A stretch of DNA of 36,756 nucleotides from Streptosporangiales bacterium (lineage in GTDB: Bacteria > Actinomycetota > Actinomycetes > Streptosporangiales > WHST01): the NCBI GenBank assembly GCA_009379825.1, contig WHTA01000059.1, positions 1 to 36,756 on the forward strand. Direction: 5' to 3'. The position numbers and the translations under genes are program-made. Below, one piece after another: positions 1 through 9,502 of the stretch (position 1 is its first letter; every line of letters begins with the position of its first letter). The notes below the pieces were generated by a model. It was not told the DNA's origin. It made no database searches and saw only the letters and a program-made list of their open reading frames with translations.

Positions 1-150
1 CTGCAACGACTCAACCCCGCCCGGCGCCGCCGCGCCGCCCCCACAGTCATCAAACGCAAGATGCCCAAGTGGCACGTCAAACGCTCACACCACGCCACCT
101 GGCCACAACCCCAGCACCCACCGGACTACCTCATCCAGAAATCTAACTGA
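1..150 (+). CDS. Transposase, C-terminal fragment (runs off the left edge)
   Basis: Reading from the first base to a TGA at 148-150 gives 49 residues, rich in Arg/Lys and then His/Pro, with the motif VIKRKMPKWHVKR followed by a HHATWPQP tail. This basic tail with 'VIKRKM' is typical of the C-terminus of IS4-like DDE transposases of actinomycetes. The start and catalytic core lie outside the window, so the family is not certain. The element's outer end probably lies within about the next 12 bases, since a CTAG that could be target DNA follows (around 162-165). It marks one of two insertion-sequence borders of the window. Confidence 0.7.
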   Translation: MQRLNPARRRRAAPTVIKRKMPKWHVKRSHHATWPQPQHPPDYLIQKSN

Positions 151-372
151 ACGGTATTGCGGCTAGCCCGCCGGTTCGGCAGGTCGAGCCGGCTGGCAGC
201 GCTGCGGGCCGGCAGCTGGCTGGGCCGGCAGCCCCGGCTGGCTGGCAGTCCTCCCGGTGGCGAGCTCTCGCGGTCGGCGCCTCGCCCGGCCATCGCGCCC
301 GGCACCTCGCCCAACCATCGCCTCCCGGCCGTCGCCGCGTTCGGCCATCGGCTCGATGGTGGCCGACGGCGG
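151..372. other. Gene-free GC-rich stretch with short repeats
   Basis: No gene is supported here. The first half is built from imperfect repeats of GGCTGGCAG/GGCCGGCAGC. The second half repeats motifs like CCATCGCGCCCGG and CCATCGCCTCCCGG. Open frames cross it on both strands only because the DNA lacks AT-rich stops. It separates the insertion-sequence border from the 3' end of the dksA-like gene and may be debris from the insertion. Confidence 0.4.
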
Positions 373-741
373 TCAGGTTTCGGGGAGGAGTTGTTGTTGT
401 TGGCAGGTTGGGCAGTACCGGGTGTGCGGGAGCACCTCGAGGCGCTCCAGGGGGATGGCGCCGGCGCACTGGTCGCAGGTGCCGTAGCTTCCCTCGGTCA
501 GGCGGGTCAGGGCCGCGTCGATCTCTGCGAGTGCCCATCGGGCGGCGTCGGCGAGGGCGGCGTCGACCTGTTGGCGCTCGGCGGACTCCAGGCGCGCCCG
601 TTCCTCGTCGAGTTTGGTGAGCTGTTCGCTACGGAAGGCGTGCTGCGCCTCCAGCTGTTCGCGCAGGGATGGCAGCAGCGCCGCCAGCCGTTCCGCGCGG
701 CTTCGGGCAGTGCCCGGCAGTGGTCGTTGGGTAGTGCTCAT
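373..741 (-). CDS. DksA/TraR-family C4 zinc-finger protein
   Basis: The 122-residue protein has an N-terminal helical, probably coiled-coil part (about residues 12-80, rich in Arg, Glu, Gln, Leu). A C-terminal zinc finger follows, with C89-x2-C92 (CDQC) and C110-x2-C113 (CPTC), and the family phrase 'LxEGSYGTCxxC' before the first pair. DksA/TraR proteins enter the secondary channel of RNA polymerase and alter promoter response, often with ppGpp. The short actinobacterial versions are mostly uncharacterised and may not bind polymerase in the same way. The ATG at 741 is the first start in frame. It stands alone, 66 bp downstream of a small membrane protein on the same strand. Confidence 0.85.
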   Translation of the reverse strand: MSTTQRPLPGTARSRAERLAALLPSLREQLEAQHAFRSEQLTKLDEERARLESAERQQVDAALADAARWALAEIDAALTRLTEGSYGTCDQCAGAIPLERLEVLPHTRYCPTCQQQQLLPET

Positions 742-807
742 CTGCGCTCCGGTCCGTTGATACGGCGCGTCGCGGCTGAACCGTCAGGACGTGCCGTGGT
801 CGGCTGG

Positions 808-1146
808 TCAGCTGTGGACGGCCAGAGCGTGCGGCGGAGCCCGGCTGGCGAGGCTGCGCAGCCGGCGCCGGCTGAACGACGCGACGACCGGCGACGCGGC
901 GGCCAGTACCAGGAGGAGAGCCACCCCCAGGCCGCCGACCGGCCCGAGGGCCGCATCCAGGCCGTCGCTGCCGAGCCGCTTCGTGACGACGGGGGCCGTA
1001 CCGAAGTCCTTGATCACCGCGGCGAGCGAGGAGCGCTTGCCGGCCGGCTGGTCGGACTCTGCAGGCGTGCTGACGAACAGGCAACAGGCGCACAGGACGA
1101 CGAGCAGCAATGCGTACGCCGCCGGCCCGCTTCGTTGCTGTGCCAT
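808..1146 (-). CDS. Small two-helix membrane protein, unknown function
   Basis: I chose the ATG at 1146 (MAQQRSGP...). The frame stays open upstream but that part is antisense to otsB. The 112-residue product has a hydrophobic N-terminal segment (about 9-26, AYALLLVVLCACCLFV) that can be a signal anchor, then a polar stretch with 'IKDFGTAPVVTKRLGSDGLDAALGPVGG'-like content. A second hydrophobic helix (about 70-90) and a basic tail (FSRRRLRSL) follow, suggesting a cytoplasmic C-terminus. I recognise no family. It is divergent from otsB, with about 80 bp between them that could hold both promoters. Confidence 0.6.
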   Translation of the reverse strand: MAQQRSGPAAYALLLVVLCACCLFVSTPAESDQPAGKRSSLAAVIKDFGTAPVVTKRLGSDGLDAALGPVGGLGVALLLVLAAASPVVASFSRRRLRSLASRAPPHALAVHS

Positions 1147-1227
1147 GGGTTCAAGGTACGCGAGGATCGGGTCCAACTGGAGGCCTCGGGCTGAGAGTTG
1201 GCTGAGAGTCGGAAGAGGTGAGCGGCG

Positions 1228-2058
1228 ATGGGTGACCCGGTGTACGCACCGCGTAGTGCAGCGGGCCGAGCCGGCCTGCAGGCCGTACGGACCGGCCCGG
1301 CCGGCGCGCTCGTCGCGGTGGACTTCGACGGCACGCTGGCCGAGATCGTCGGCGACCCGACAGCCGCACGGCCGGTGCCTGGCGCGGTCGACGCGCTCAC
1401 CGCGCTCGCCCGGCGGTGCCGCACCGTCGCGGTGCTCACCGGTCGGCCCGCAGGCACGCTGGTGGAGTACGCGGGCCTTGCCGCGCACGCCGGCACCGAC
1501 GGGCTCGTCGTGCTCGGGCACTACGGCGACGAGCGGTGGGACGCCGCGACGGACACTTACACGCAGGCGCCGGCACCGGCCGGCCTCGCCGCGGCACGGG
1601 CGGCGCTACCCGAGCTGTTACGTGACCTCGGCTCGCCGACCGGCGTGTTCGTGGAGGAGAAGGGCACCTCGGTCGCCGTACACGTGCGCGCCGCCGCCGA
1701 GCCGCACGGCCTGTTCGTACGGCTGGCCGCGCCGCTGCAGGAGCTCGCCGCCCGCACCGGCCTGATGGTGCAGCCGGGCAGGTTCGTGCACGAGCTGCGC
1801 AGCGGCGCGTCCGACAAGGGCACCGCGCTACGCGACGTCGCGGCTGCGTTGCCCGCGGCGTCGGTGTTGTACGCCGGCGACGACCTCGGTGACCTGCCGG
1901 CCTTCGAGGTGGTGGAGGTGCTGCGCAACACCGGCGTACCCGGCCTCACCGTGGCGTGCCGTGGACCCGAGCCGGTGCCTGAGGTGACCGACCGCGCCGA
2001 CCTGGTGCTCGACGGCCCGCAGGCGCTCGTGACGTTCCTGCGCACCCTGCTGGCCTGA
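1228..2058 (+). CDS. otsB: Trehalose-6-phosphate phosphatase
   Basis: This 276-residue HAD-superfamily enzyme removes phosphate from trehalose-6-phosphate, the second step of the OtsA-OtsB pathway. HAD motif I is VDFDGTLAEI (D32 nucleophile, D34 acid/base), motif II is VLTGRP, the motif III lysine is in SDKGTALR, and the metal-binding motif IV is YAGDDLGDLPAF. The order and length fit cytosolic actinobacterial OtsB. The ATG at 1228 follows GAGGTGAG at about 1215. It is convergent with the DUF998 gene only 5 bp downstream. otsA lies beyond that gene on the opposite strand, so the two trehalose genes are not in one operon. The frame is intact. Confidence 0.93.
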   Translation: MGDPVYAPRSAAGRAGLQAVRTGPAGALVAVDFDGTLAEIVGDPTAARPVPGAVDALTALARRCRTVAVLTGRPAGTLVEYAGLAAHAGTDGLVVLGHYGDERWDAATDTYTQAPAPAGLAAARAALPELLRDLGSPTGVFVEEKGTSVAVHVRAAAEPHGLFVRLAAPLQELAARTGLMVQPGRFVHELRSGASDKGTALRDVAAALPAASVLYAGDDLGDLPAFEVVEVLRNTGVPGLTVACRGPEPVPEVTDRADLVLDGPQALVTFLRTLLA

Positions 2059-2063
2059 CCGGG

Positions 2064-2753
2064 TCAGCCGAGCTCGCGGTAGAGGCGGGCGGACAGTGCG
2101 CCGAGCCAGCCGAACGACAGCACCACGGCGGCGACGAACGGCAACGTGGTGAAGGGACCAGCCGACCCCGAGGCGATGCCGATGAACGCGGCGAGGAACA
2201 CGAACCCGGTGACCGCGGAGAAGGCCGCCCAGCCGCGCTCGCCGCGCCCGGCGAAGCGCGTGGCGAAGACGACGCAGGCTGCGATGAAGCCGAGGAAGCC
2301 GATGCCACCGAGCACGAAGTGCAGCGTGCCGTGCCAGCTCACGGCGCCGGGACCGTCCGGGGTGCCGGCGGGGAAGCCGAATGCGGGGTCCGCGCGGAAG
2401 ATGCCCGCGCCGATCATGCTGGCGCCGTATACGCCGAGCAGCAGCGGGCCCCAGGTGCGACCGCGCCCGGTAGCAAGCGCCCGCCTCAGGCCGACCGCGG
2501 CCGTGACCACCATTGCGCCTGTGAGTACGAAGTTCACCACCTGGACCCAGCCGTACGGGCCGGCGGTGAGCAGGCTCGCGGCGTGCACCGTGACGTCGAA
2601 CCCGTCACGTACCAGCCCCTGGACCAGATAAGCCACCAGGTAGACGGGGCCGGCGAGCACGCCGTAGCCCAGCAGCGACCTGGTGATCTTCGCCTCGCGG
2701 GTCGGTTCGCACGCCGCCGGCCGGGTTGCGTGGGGTGTGTCGTTGTTGGTCAT
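2064..2753 (-). CDS. DUF998 family membrane protein
   Basis: The 229-residue protein has a polar N-terminus (about 1-25) and then six hydrophobic segments, roughly at 29-46, 68-88, 97-117, 140-165, 172-195 and 200-220. The phrase 'GAGIFRADPAFGFP.G' and the pattern 'GxLHxxxGGxGF' (GTLHFVLGGIGF) are typical of DUF998. The function of this family is unknown; homologues are often predicted regulators or transport-related proteins. It lies downstream of otsA on the same strand with a 58-bp gap, so it could be co-transcribed with it. A GAGAGGACCGACC sequence precedes the ATG. Confidence 0.8.
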   Translation of the reverse strand: MTNNDTPHATRPAACEPTREAKITRSLLGYGVLAGPVYLVAYLVQGLVRDGFDVTVHAASLLTAGPYGWVQVVNFVLTGAMVVTAAVGLRRALATGRGRTWGPLLLGVYGASMIGAGIFRADPAFGFPAGTPDGPGAVSWHGTLHFVLGGIGFLGFIAACVVFATRFAGRGERGWAAFSAVTGFVFLAAFIGIASGSAGPFTTLPFVAAVVLSFGWLGALSARLYRELG

Positions 2754-2811
2754 GGTCGGTCCTCTCGTTGCTCTGTAGGACCGACCGGACGGGCAGGACT
2801 CATCGGCGGCG

Positions 2812-4236
2812 TCAGTCGAGTGCGGCCACCTGGTCGGCGAACCACTGTGCCGGCGGGAGCCCGGTGGCTGCCTCGGCCAGCCGCCGGCACCGCTTCGCGC
2901 GTTCGTCCGCGGGCATCGACAGCGCCTCGTGCAGCGCCTGCGCGGTGCCGCTGACGTCGTACGGGTTCACGGCGATCGCGTCGTCGCCGAGCTCGTCGTA
3001 CGCACCCGCCTCGCGCGACAGCACGAGGGTCACCCCGTGGTCGGCGAGCACCGGCCCCTCCTTCGCGACCAGGTTCATGCCGTCGCGGATCGGGTTGACC
3101 AGCAGCACGTCCGCGAGCCGGTACGCGGCAAGCGACCTGGCGAAGTCGTCGTCGACCTGCAGCAGCAGCGGTTGCCAGTCGTCGGTGCCGAACTCGTCCT
3201 GGATCTCGGCGGCCAGCTCCTCGACGGCCGCGGCGTAGTCGCGGTACTCGGGCAGGCCGTACCTGCTCGGGTACGCGAACGCGACGTGCACGACCTTGCC
3301 GCGCCACTGCGGCCGTTCGCGCAGCAGCTCGCGGTACGCGGCGAGGCCGCGCAGGATGTTCTTGCTGAGCTCCGTGCGGTCCACCCGGACGATCAGCTGG
3401 CGGTCGCCGGCCTTGGCCCGGATGGCCTGCATCCTGGTCTCGACGTCGTCGGCGTTCGCCCGCTCCGCAAGGAACTCGCCGTCGGCGCCGAGCGCGTGCA
3501 CCCCGCACCTGGTGGTGCGGTCGGCGAGGCCGACGGTGTCGGAGGTGACTGCTGCGCCGAGGACGTCGGCGCAGCAGTCAACGAAAGCGCTCGCCCAGCG
3601 CGGCGAGAGGAACCCGGCGTGGTCGGCGCCGAGTATCCCGGTGAGCAGCTCGGTCGCGACGTCGTCGGGCAGCATCCGGAAGTACTCGGGTGGCGCCCAC
3701 GGCGTGTGCGTGAAGTGGGCGATGCGCAGGTCCGCGCGGCGCTCGCGCAGCAGCCGCGGCACGAGCGCGAGGTGGTAGTCCTGCACGAGCACCTTCGCGC
3801 CGGGCGCCGCGGTCTCGGCGAGCGCGTCGGCGTACGCGGTGTTGTACTCGACGTACGCCTGCCAGTCGCCGCGGAAGGCGCGGTCGAACTCGGGACGGCG
3901 TGGCGTGTCGTAGAGCATGTGGTGGACGAACCACAGCACGGAGTTCGCCACCACGTTGTAGGCGCGGTCGAAGGTGTCCGGCGGGATGTCGAGCATCCGC
4001 ACCGACGCGCCGCCGGTGTCGTAGCCGGCCTTCTCCAGGTAACCGCCAGGGGCCTGGCTCGCCGCCTGCCGGTCGGTGTCCGACAGCGCAGCGCATACCC
4101 AGAGGACGTCCGTCGTCGCGCTGACCGACGCAAGCCCGGAGACGAGGCCACCGCCGCCGCGTTGGGCGGTGAGTTGGCCGTCGTGGACGCGGAACGACAG
4201 CGGGCCGCGGTTCGAGGCCACCAACAGCTCGGTCAT
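2812..4236 (-). CDS. otsA: Trehalose-6-phosphate synthase (GT20)
   Basis: This cytosolic glycosyltransferase joins glucose from an NDP-glucose to glucose-6-phosphate to make trehalose-6-phosphate. The 474-residue protein has the GT20 N-terminus (LLVASNRGP) and glycine-rich loop RGGGGLVSGL. The central segment VQDYHLALVPRLLRERR matches the conserved 'DYHL..P..LR' motif, and IAHFTHTPW matches the 'F.H.P.P' motif. The C-terminal nucleotide-sugar region has VNPIRDGMNLVAKEGP and LSREAGAYDELG, which match the family's 'DGMNL..KE' and 'LSEFAGA..EL' motifs. Length and frame are normal. Its start faces the SAM riboswitch of metM across a 106-bp divergent spacer. Trehalose is an osmoprotectant and storage sugar in actinomycetes. 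Confidence 0.93.
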   Translation of the reverse strand: MTELLVASNRGPLSFRVHDGQLTAQRGGGGLVSGLASVSATTDVLWVCAALSDTDRQAASQAPGGYLEKAGYDTGGASVRMLDIPPDTFDRAYNVVANSVLWFVHHMLYDTPRRPEFDRAFRGDWQAYVEYNTAYADALAETAAPGAKVLVQDYHLALVPRLLRERRADLRIAHFTHTPWAPPEYFRMLPDDVATELLTGILGADHAGFLSPRWASAFVDCCADVLGAAVTSDTVGLADRTTRCGVHALGADGEFLAERANADDVETRMQAIRAKAGDRQLIVRVDRTELSKNILRGLAAYRELLRERPQWRGKVVHVAFAYPSRYGLPEYRDYAAAVEELAAEIQDEFGTDDWQPLLLQVDDDFARSLAAYRLADVLLVNPIRDGMNLVAKEGPVLADHGVTLVLSREAGAYDELGDDAIAVNPYDVSGTAQALHEALSMPADERAKRCRRLAEAATGLPPAQWFADQVAALD

Positions 4237-4342
4237 CCTCCTATGCTTTCAGCCAGCAGGCGGTCGTGGCCGAGGGATGCGTCACGTACCGTCGCTGTCT
4301 CGGATCATGGACAGTTACACTGAGATCTCGACAACTGAATAA

Positions 4343-4482
4343 CTCATCCAGAGGGGCAGAGGGACCGGCCCGTTGAAGCCCCGGCAACCCTCCCGGTACA
4401 CATATGGCTCGCGACTGCGAGGCAACCGGGACAGGTGCCAACTCCGGCCTGAGCTGCGAAGTACGTGGCCAGGAAAGATGAG
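4343..4482 (+). promoter_or_regulatory. SAM-I (S-box) riboswitch upstream of metM
   Basis: The conserved core of the S-box is all present in order: P1 5' strand CTCATC (4343-4348), AGAGGGG, GAGGGACCGGCCC, TGAAGCCCCGGCAACC, GGTGCCAACTCC, and the closing GAAAGATGAG whose GATGAG (4477-4482) pairs with CTCATC. S-boxes bind S-adenosylmethionine and switch off methionine and sulfur genes when it is plentiful. The 3' strand of P1 runs into the ribosome-binding site GAGGAAGG (from 4480) of the TTG start at 4496, so SAM binding could hide that site directly. I see no separate terminator hairpin with a T-run. A possible -10 box (TACACT, 4316-4321) lies upstream without a convincing -35. Confidence 0.95.
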
Positions 4483-4495
4483 GAAGGGCCTCGCT

Positions 4496-5758
4496 TTGAC
4501 TGTTCAGCCAACCGCACGCACGTTCGGCCCCGCTCGGGGGCTCAGTTGCAGGGAGTGCGGCCAGACCTACGACATCGGTCCCCGCTACGCGTGTGAGCTG
4601 TGCTTCGGGCCGCTCGAGGTCGCCTACGAGTTCGGCAACATCACCCGTGAGTCCATCGCCGCCGGGCCACCGAACATCTGGCGCTACCGCGGACTGCTGC
4701 CGGTGCCCGAGCACGTAGCGGACACCCCGAACACCGAGCCCGGTTGTACGCGGCTGGTCCGCGCCGACGGGCTGGCGAACGCGCTGGGCATCAGGCAGCT
4801 GTGGCTGAAGGACGACACCGGCAACCCGACGCACTCGTTCAAGGACCGCGTGGTCGCCGTCGCGCTCGCCGCCGCCCGCGAGCTCGGCTTCAAGGTGCTC
4901 GCCTGCCCGTCGACGGGCAACCTCGCCAACGCGGTCGCCGCGGCGTCCGCTCGGGGCGGCATCCAGTCGGTCGTGCTGATCCCGCACGACCTGGAGGAGC
5001 AGAAGATCACCACCACCGCCGTGTACGGCGGTGCGCTGCTCGCGGTGGAGGGCACCTACGACGACGTCAACCGGTTGGCGTCAGAGCTGGCCGGTGAGTT
5101 CGAGGACTGGGCGTTCGTGAACGTCAACGTCCGGCCGTACTACGCCGAAGGCTCCAAGACGCTCGGTTACGAGATCGCGGAGCAGCTGGGCTGGCGGCTG
5201 CCGCAGCAGATCGTGGTGCCGGTGGCGTCCGGTTCGCAGCTGACGAAGGTCGACAAGGCGTTCACCGAGCTGACCAAGCTCGGCCTGGTCGACGAGACGC
5301 CGTACCGGGTGTACGGCGCGCAGGCCACCGGCTGCTCGCCGGTCGCGCAGGCGTACCAGGGCGGCCACGACGTGGTGCAGCCGGTGAAGCCGAGCACCAT
5401 CGCGAAGTCGCTGGCCATCGGCAACCCGGCCGACGGGCCGTACGTGCTCGACATCGCGCGCCGCACCGGCGGTGCGGTCGCGCACGTCTCCGACGAGGAG
5501 ATCGTCGAGGCGATCCAGCTGCTGGCACGTACCGAGGGCATCTTCGCGGAAACCGCGGGCGGCGTGACGGTGGCGGTGCTGAAGAAGCTCGTCGAGTCCG
5601 GCCAGATCGACCCGGAGGCGGAGACCGCGGCCATCATCTCCGGCGACGGGCTGAAGACACTCGGCGCAGTGAGCGACGTGGCGAAGCCCGCGGCGACCAT
5701 CGCCCCGAGCGTCGCGGCATTCAACGAGGTATCACCGGCACTCGGCCTCAGCAGATGA
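4496..5758 (+). CDS. metM: Threonine-synthase-like PLP enzyme, probable MetM (homocysteine-forming)
   Basis: From TTG 4496 (GAGGAAGGG seven bases upstream) the protein has 420 residues. A zinc ribbon (C18, C21, C33, C36) is followed by a fold-type II PLP domain with the lysine motif THSFKDR (K116), the phosphate loop PSTGNLANA and the C-terminal TEGIFAETAGG motif. By homology alone it would be called threonine synthase (ThrC), which acts on O-phosphohomoserine. The SAM riboswitch in front and the GG-ending sulfur carrier 28 bp behind instead match MetM of Streptomyces. MetM makes homocysteine from O-phosphohomoserine and a thiocarboxylated carrier protein. That assignment rests on context; a second thrC elsewhere in the genome would support it. 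An upstream ATG (4478) lies inside the riboswitch and is unlikely to be the start. Confidence 0.85.
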   Translation: MTVQPTARTFGPARGLSCRECGQTYDIGPRYACELCFGPLEVAYEFGNITRESIAAGPPNIWRYRGLLPVPEHVADTPNTEPGCTRLVRADGLANALGIRQLWLKDDTGNPTHSFKDRVVAVALAAARELGFKVLACPSTGNLANAVAAASARGGIQSVVLIPHDLEEQKITTTAVYGGALLAVEGTYDDVNRLASELAGEFEDWAFVNVNVRPYYAEGSKTLGYEIAEQLGWRLPQQIVVPVASGSQLTKVDKAFTELTKLGLVDETPYRVYGAQATGCSPVAQAYQGGHDVVQPVKPSTIAKSLAIGNPADGPYVLDIARRTGGAVAHVSDEEIVEAIQLLARTEGIFAETAGGVTVAVLKKLVESGQIDPEAETAAIISGDGLKTLGAVSDVAKPAATIAPSVAAFNEVSPALGLSR

Positions 5759-5786
5759 GCGCCGACTCGACCAGAAAGGCGGGCGC

Positions 5787-6062
5787 GTGAGCGTTTCCGT
5801 TCGTATCCCGACCATCCTGCGTCCGTTGACCGGCGGGGCCAGCGAGGTGGAGAGCAGCGGCGACACCCTCGCCGCCGTGCTCGACCAGCTCGAGTCCGAC
5901 CACCCCGGGCTGAAGGCCAGGGTGCTCGACGACGACGGCAAGGTCCGCAGGTTCGTCAACGTGTACGTCGGGGACGAGGACGTGCGGTTCGCCGAGGGAC
6001 TGGCGACCTCGATCCCCGCGGGTGCGCAGATCTCCATCATCCCGGCCGTCGCCGGCGGCTGA
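5787..6062 (+). CDS. metO: ThiS/MoaD-like sulfur carrier protein, probable MetO
   Basis: The 91-residue protein has a ubiquitin-like (beta-grasp) sequence. It begins SVSVRIPTILRPLTGG, has VNVYVGDEDVRF in the middle, and ends IIPAVAGG. The terminal Gly-Gly is the site that is adenylated and turned into a thiocarboxylate in ThiS/MoaD/CysO carriers. It follows metM by 28 bp on the same strand, so it should share the SAM-controlled transcript. In Streptomyces the equivalent protein donates sulfur to MetM for homocysteine synthesis. A CysO-like role in cysteine synthesis is the main alternative, but no cysM or mec gene is present here. GTG 5787 follows an AGAAAGG at about 5773. Confidence 0.88.
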   Translation: MSVSVRIPTILRPLTGGASEVESSGDTLAAVLDQLESDHPGLKARVLDDDGKVRRFVNVYVGDEDVRFAEGLATSIPAGAQISIIPAVAGG

Positions 6063-6068
6063 GCCCGC

Positions 6069-6869
6069 TCAGGACGACTGGGTGAGGATCTCGTTGGCCA
6101 GCTGCTGGGCCTGCTCCCGCTCGGCCGCAGGCGCCCGTACGAGGTAGTCGATCAGGTACGTGTTGCCGTCCGGGCTCTCGAACACGTGCCGGACGACCAG
6201 GTAGTGGGTCTCCCCGTCGGTGACCTCGTCGTACGCGGTGTGGTCCGACTTCTGCTCCAGCTCGAAGTCCGGGGTGCCGTGGAACTCGCGGAACCGCTGG
6301 TCGAACTCCGGCACGTCGGACAGCGAGCACTTGCCGCAGGCCCGCCACGCGAATGCGGCGTACAGCGGCGAGGTCTTCGCGGTCTCGTCGCCGGACGGCC
6401 GGTAGAAGGCGCTTGCGTACGCGATGTCGCGCAGCGGGTGTGGCGTGCGCTGCGTCCACTTGCCTTTCGGCGCTCGGAACGAGAACGGCACGTTGGGGCT
6501 CAGCGTCCTGGTCGGCTGGCTGGCGTCGAACTCCGGCCCGACGACCTGCTGGGGTGTCGCCCCCGCCCGCAGACCGGTGCGCATCGGTCGCGGCATCGAG
6601 GAGATGAACGGTTCCGGCACCGGCTTCGCGGGGGTGGCGCGCGGCGACTCCGAGTTGGCCGGCTCAGTGCTCGCGAGCTGCTTCCTGACCTGCCGTGTAC
6701 CCGTCGACTCGCCGTAGCCGTACCCGATGGCGCCGGCGACGGCGGCGAGGATGGCGACGAGCGGGACGAGTGCGAGGAACACCCGCCACGGCTTACGCAG
6801 CACGGCAGGCGGGCCCGCCGCGACCTCGTCGTCGGTCCCGGAGTCCGCCAGCCGGTAGTGGTCGCTCAT
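6069..6869 (-). CDS. Single-helix membrane-anchored protein, unknown function
   Basis: The 266-residue protein has a cytoplasmic N-terminus (about 1-27), one hydrophobic helix (about 29-51, VFLALVPLVAILAAVAGAIGYGYG), a Ser/Pro/Thr-rich linker (to about 125) and an extracellular domain. The domain begins around FSFRAPKGKW and contains a CxxC-like pair (RACGKCSL) and the phrase 'THYLVVRHVFESPDGNTYLIDYLVRAP'-like strands. I do not recognise the family. Its ATG overlaps the stop of the upstream gene (6866-6869, ATGA), so the two are translationally coupled and probably act together at the cell surface. It is convergent with metO, 6 bp away. Confidence 0.65.
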   Translation of the reverse strand: MSDHYRLADSGTDDEVAAGPPAVLRKPWRVFLALVPLVAILAAVAGAIGYGYGESTGTRQVRKQLASTEPANSESPRATPAKPVPEPFISSMPRPMRTGLRAGATPQQVVGPEFDASQPTRTLSPNVPFSFRAPKGKWTQRTPHPLRDIAYASAFYRPSGDETAKTSPLYAAFAWRACGKCSLSDVPEFDQRFREFHGTPDFELEQKSDHTAYDEVTDGETHYLVVRHVFESPDGNTYLIDYLVRAPAAEREQAQQLANEILTQSS

Positions 6870-7477
6870 GTCAGCCCGGCGAGCAGCTCATTGGTGACGG
6901 CGACCGCGGCCTTACGGGTGTCGCGCCCGTTGCCCAGCCAGGTGGTGTAGTCGATCCCGGCGACGGTGTCCTCCTGCTGGGCGAAGACGCGGGCCCGCCA
7001 GGTGTTCGCGCCTACCTTCTCCAGGGTCACCCAGGACAGCTCACCGAGCTTCTTGTCCGCCTCGCCGGCCGGGTCTGCGCGGTTGAGGATCTCCGTCATG
7101 GCCTGTTCCGCGGCCCTCGTGCGGTCGCTGGCGGTCCCGCCGCCGTAGCGGTCCACCTGGATCGACAGCCGGCCCTCGTTGTACGTGATCGCGTTGCGGG
7201 TGCCGGTGGCCAGCCCGCAGCTGGCGGTCGTCTTCGTGGTGCCGTCCTGGGTCACGCGCGGCCGCACAGCCACGCCGCTCGGCACCAGCCGCAGCTGGGT
7301 GGACTTGGAGAGCACCGAGCAGACGTCCTTCGGCAGCGGGCGGGGCGGCGTGACCGGGTTGGCGCCGGCGACGTTGTAGTACCCCGCGATGTAGCCGCCG
7401 GCCACGCTGAAGGCGACGAGCAGCACGACCAGGGCCGCGGTCAGGTAACCGAGCCGTTGTCGCTTCTGCAGATCCAC
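6866..7477 (-). CDS. Single-helix membrane-anchored protein, unknown function
   Basis: The 203-residue protein starts with a short basic segment (MDLQKRQRLGY) and a transmembrane helix (about 12-33), then an extracellular domain. The domain has two cysteines that could pair (KDVCSVL and ASCGLA), a spacing reminiscent of the DUF3558/lipoprotein-like domains of actinobacteria, although no lipobox is present. The likely order is a domain of about residues 50-203 outside the membrane. It is the first gene of a two-gene unit with the following anchored protein (ATGA overlap) and is divergent from groEL. No function can be assigned from sequence. Confidence 0.65.
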   Translation of the reverse strand: MDLQKRQRLGYLTAALVVLLVAFSVAGGYIAGYYNVAGANPVTPPRPLPKDVCSVLSKSTQLRLVPSGVAVRPRVTQDGTTKTTASCGLATGTRNAITYNEGRLSIQVDRYGGGTASDRTRAAEQAMTEILNRADPAGEADKKLGELSWVTLEKVGANTWRARVFAQQEDTVAGIDYTTWLGNGRDTRKAAVAVTNELLAGLT

Positions 7478-7613
7478 CGTCGCTGCTCCTCAGCGCGCCC
7501 TGGCGCCGGTCGGTTCGTTCACGTCTGACCTCGAGGTAGCGGGCTGGCAGCGGATCTTGGTGGTGGCCAGCCTACCGACCTGTGCGGCCGGACACCCGGG
7601 TGCGCGTGAACGA

Positions 7614-7640
7614 CTTGCACTCTCCCTGGGCGAGTGCTAA
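7614..7640 (+). promoter_or_regulatory. CIRCE operator 1 (HrcA site)
   Basis: CTTGCACTC, nine bases, GAGTGCTAA: the right half-site is a perfect match to the CIRCE consensus (TTAGCACTC-N9-GAGTGCTAA) and the left half has two differences. It overlaps the predicted promoter of groEL from the -35 to the -10, so HrcA bound here would block RNA polymerase. Confidence 0.88.
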
Positions 7641-7648
7641 ACAAGGAG

Positions 7649-9439
<1,791 letters not shown>

Positions 9440-9464
9440 GTCCGGCTGTCAGCTAGTTCGCACG

Positions 9465-9496
9465 CGAAGGGCGGTCCCCTACGGGACCGCCCTTCG
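9465..9496 (+). terminator. Rho-independent terminator of groEL
   Basis: A perfect 14-bp stem (CGAAGGGCGGTCCC / GGGACCGCCCTTCG) with a CTAC loop lies 25 bases after the groEL stop. It is followed by TCGTGTTTAC, a weak T-rich tail as usual in GC-rich genomes. It could also stop leftward transcription from dinB. Confidence 0.88.
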
Positions 9497-9502
9497 TCGT
9501 GT

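Noticed and set aside
157-1194. 345-codon plus-strand frame
   Set aside because: It is antisense to the dksA-like gene and to the small membrane protein, with atypical composition.
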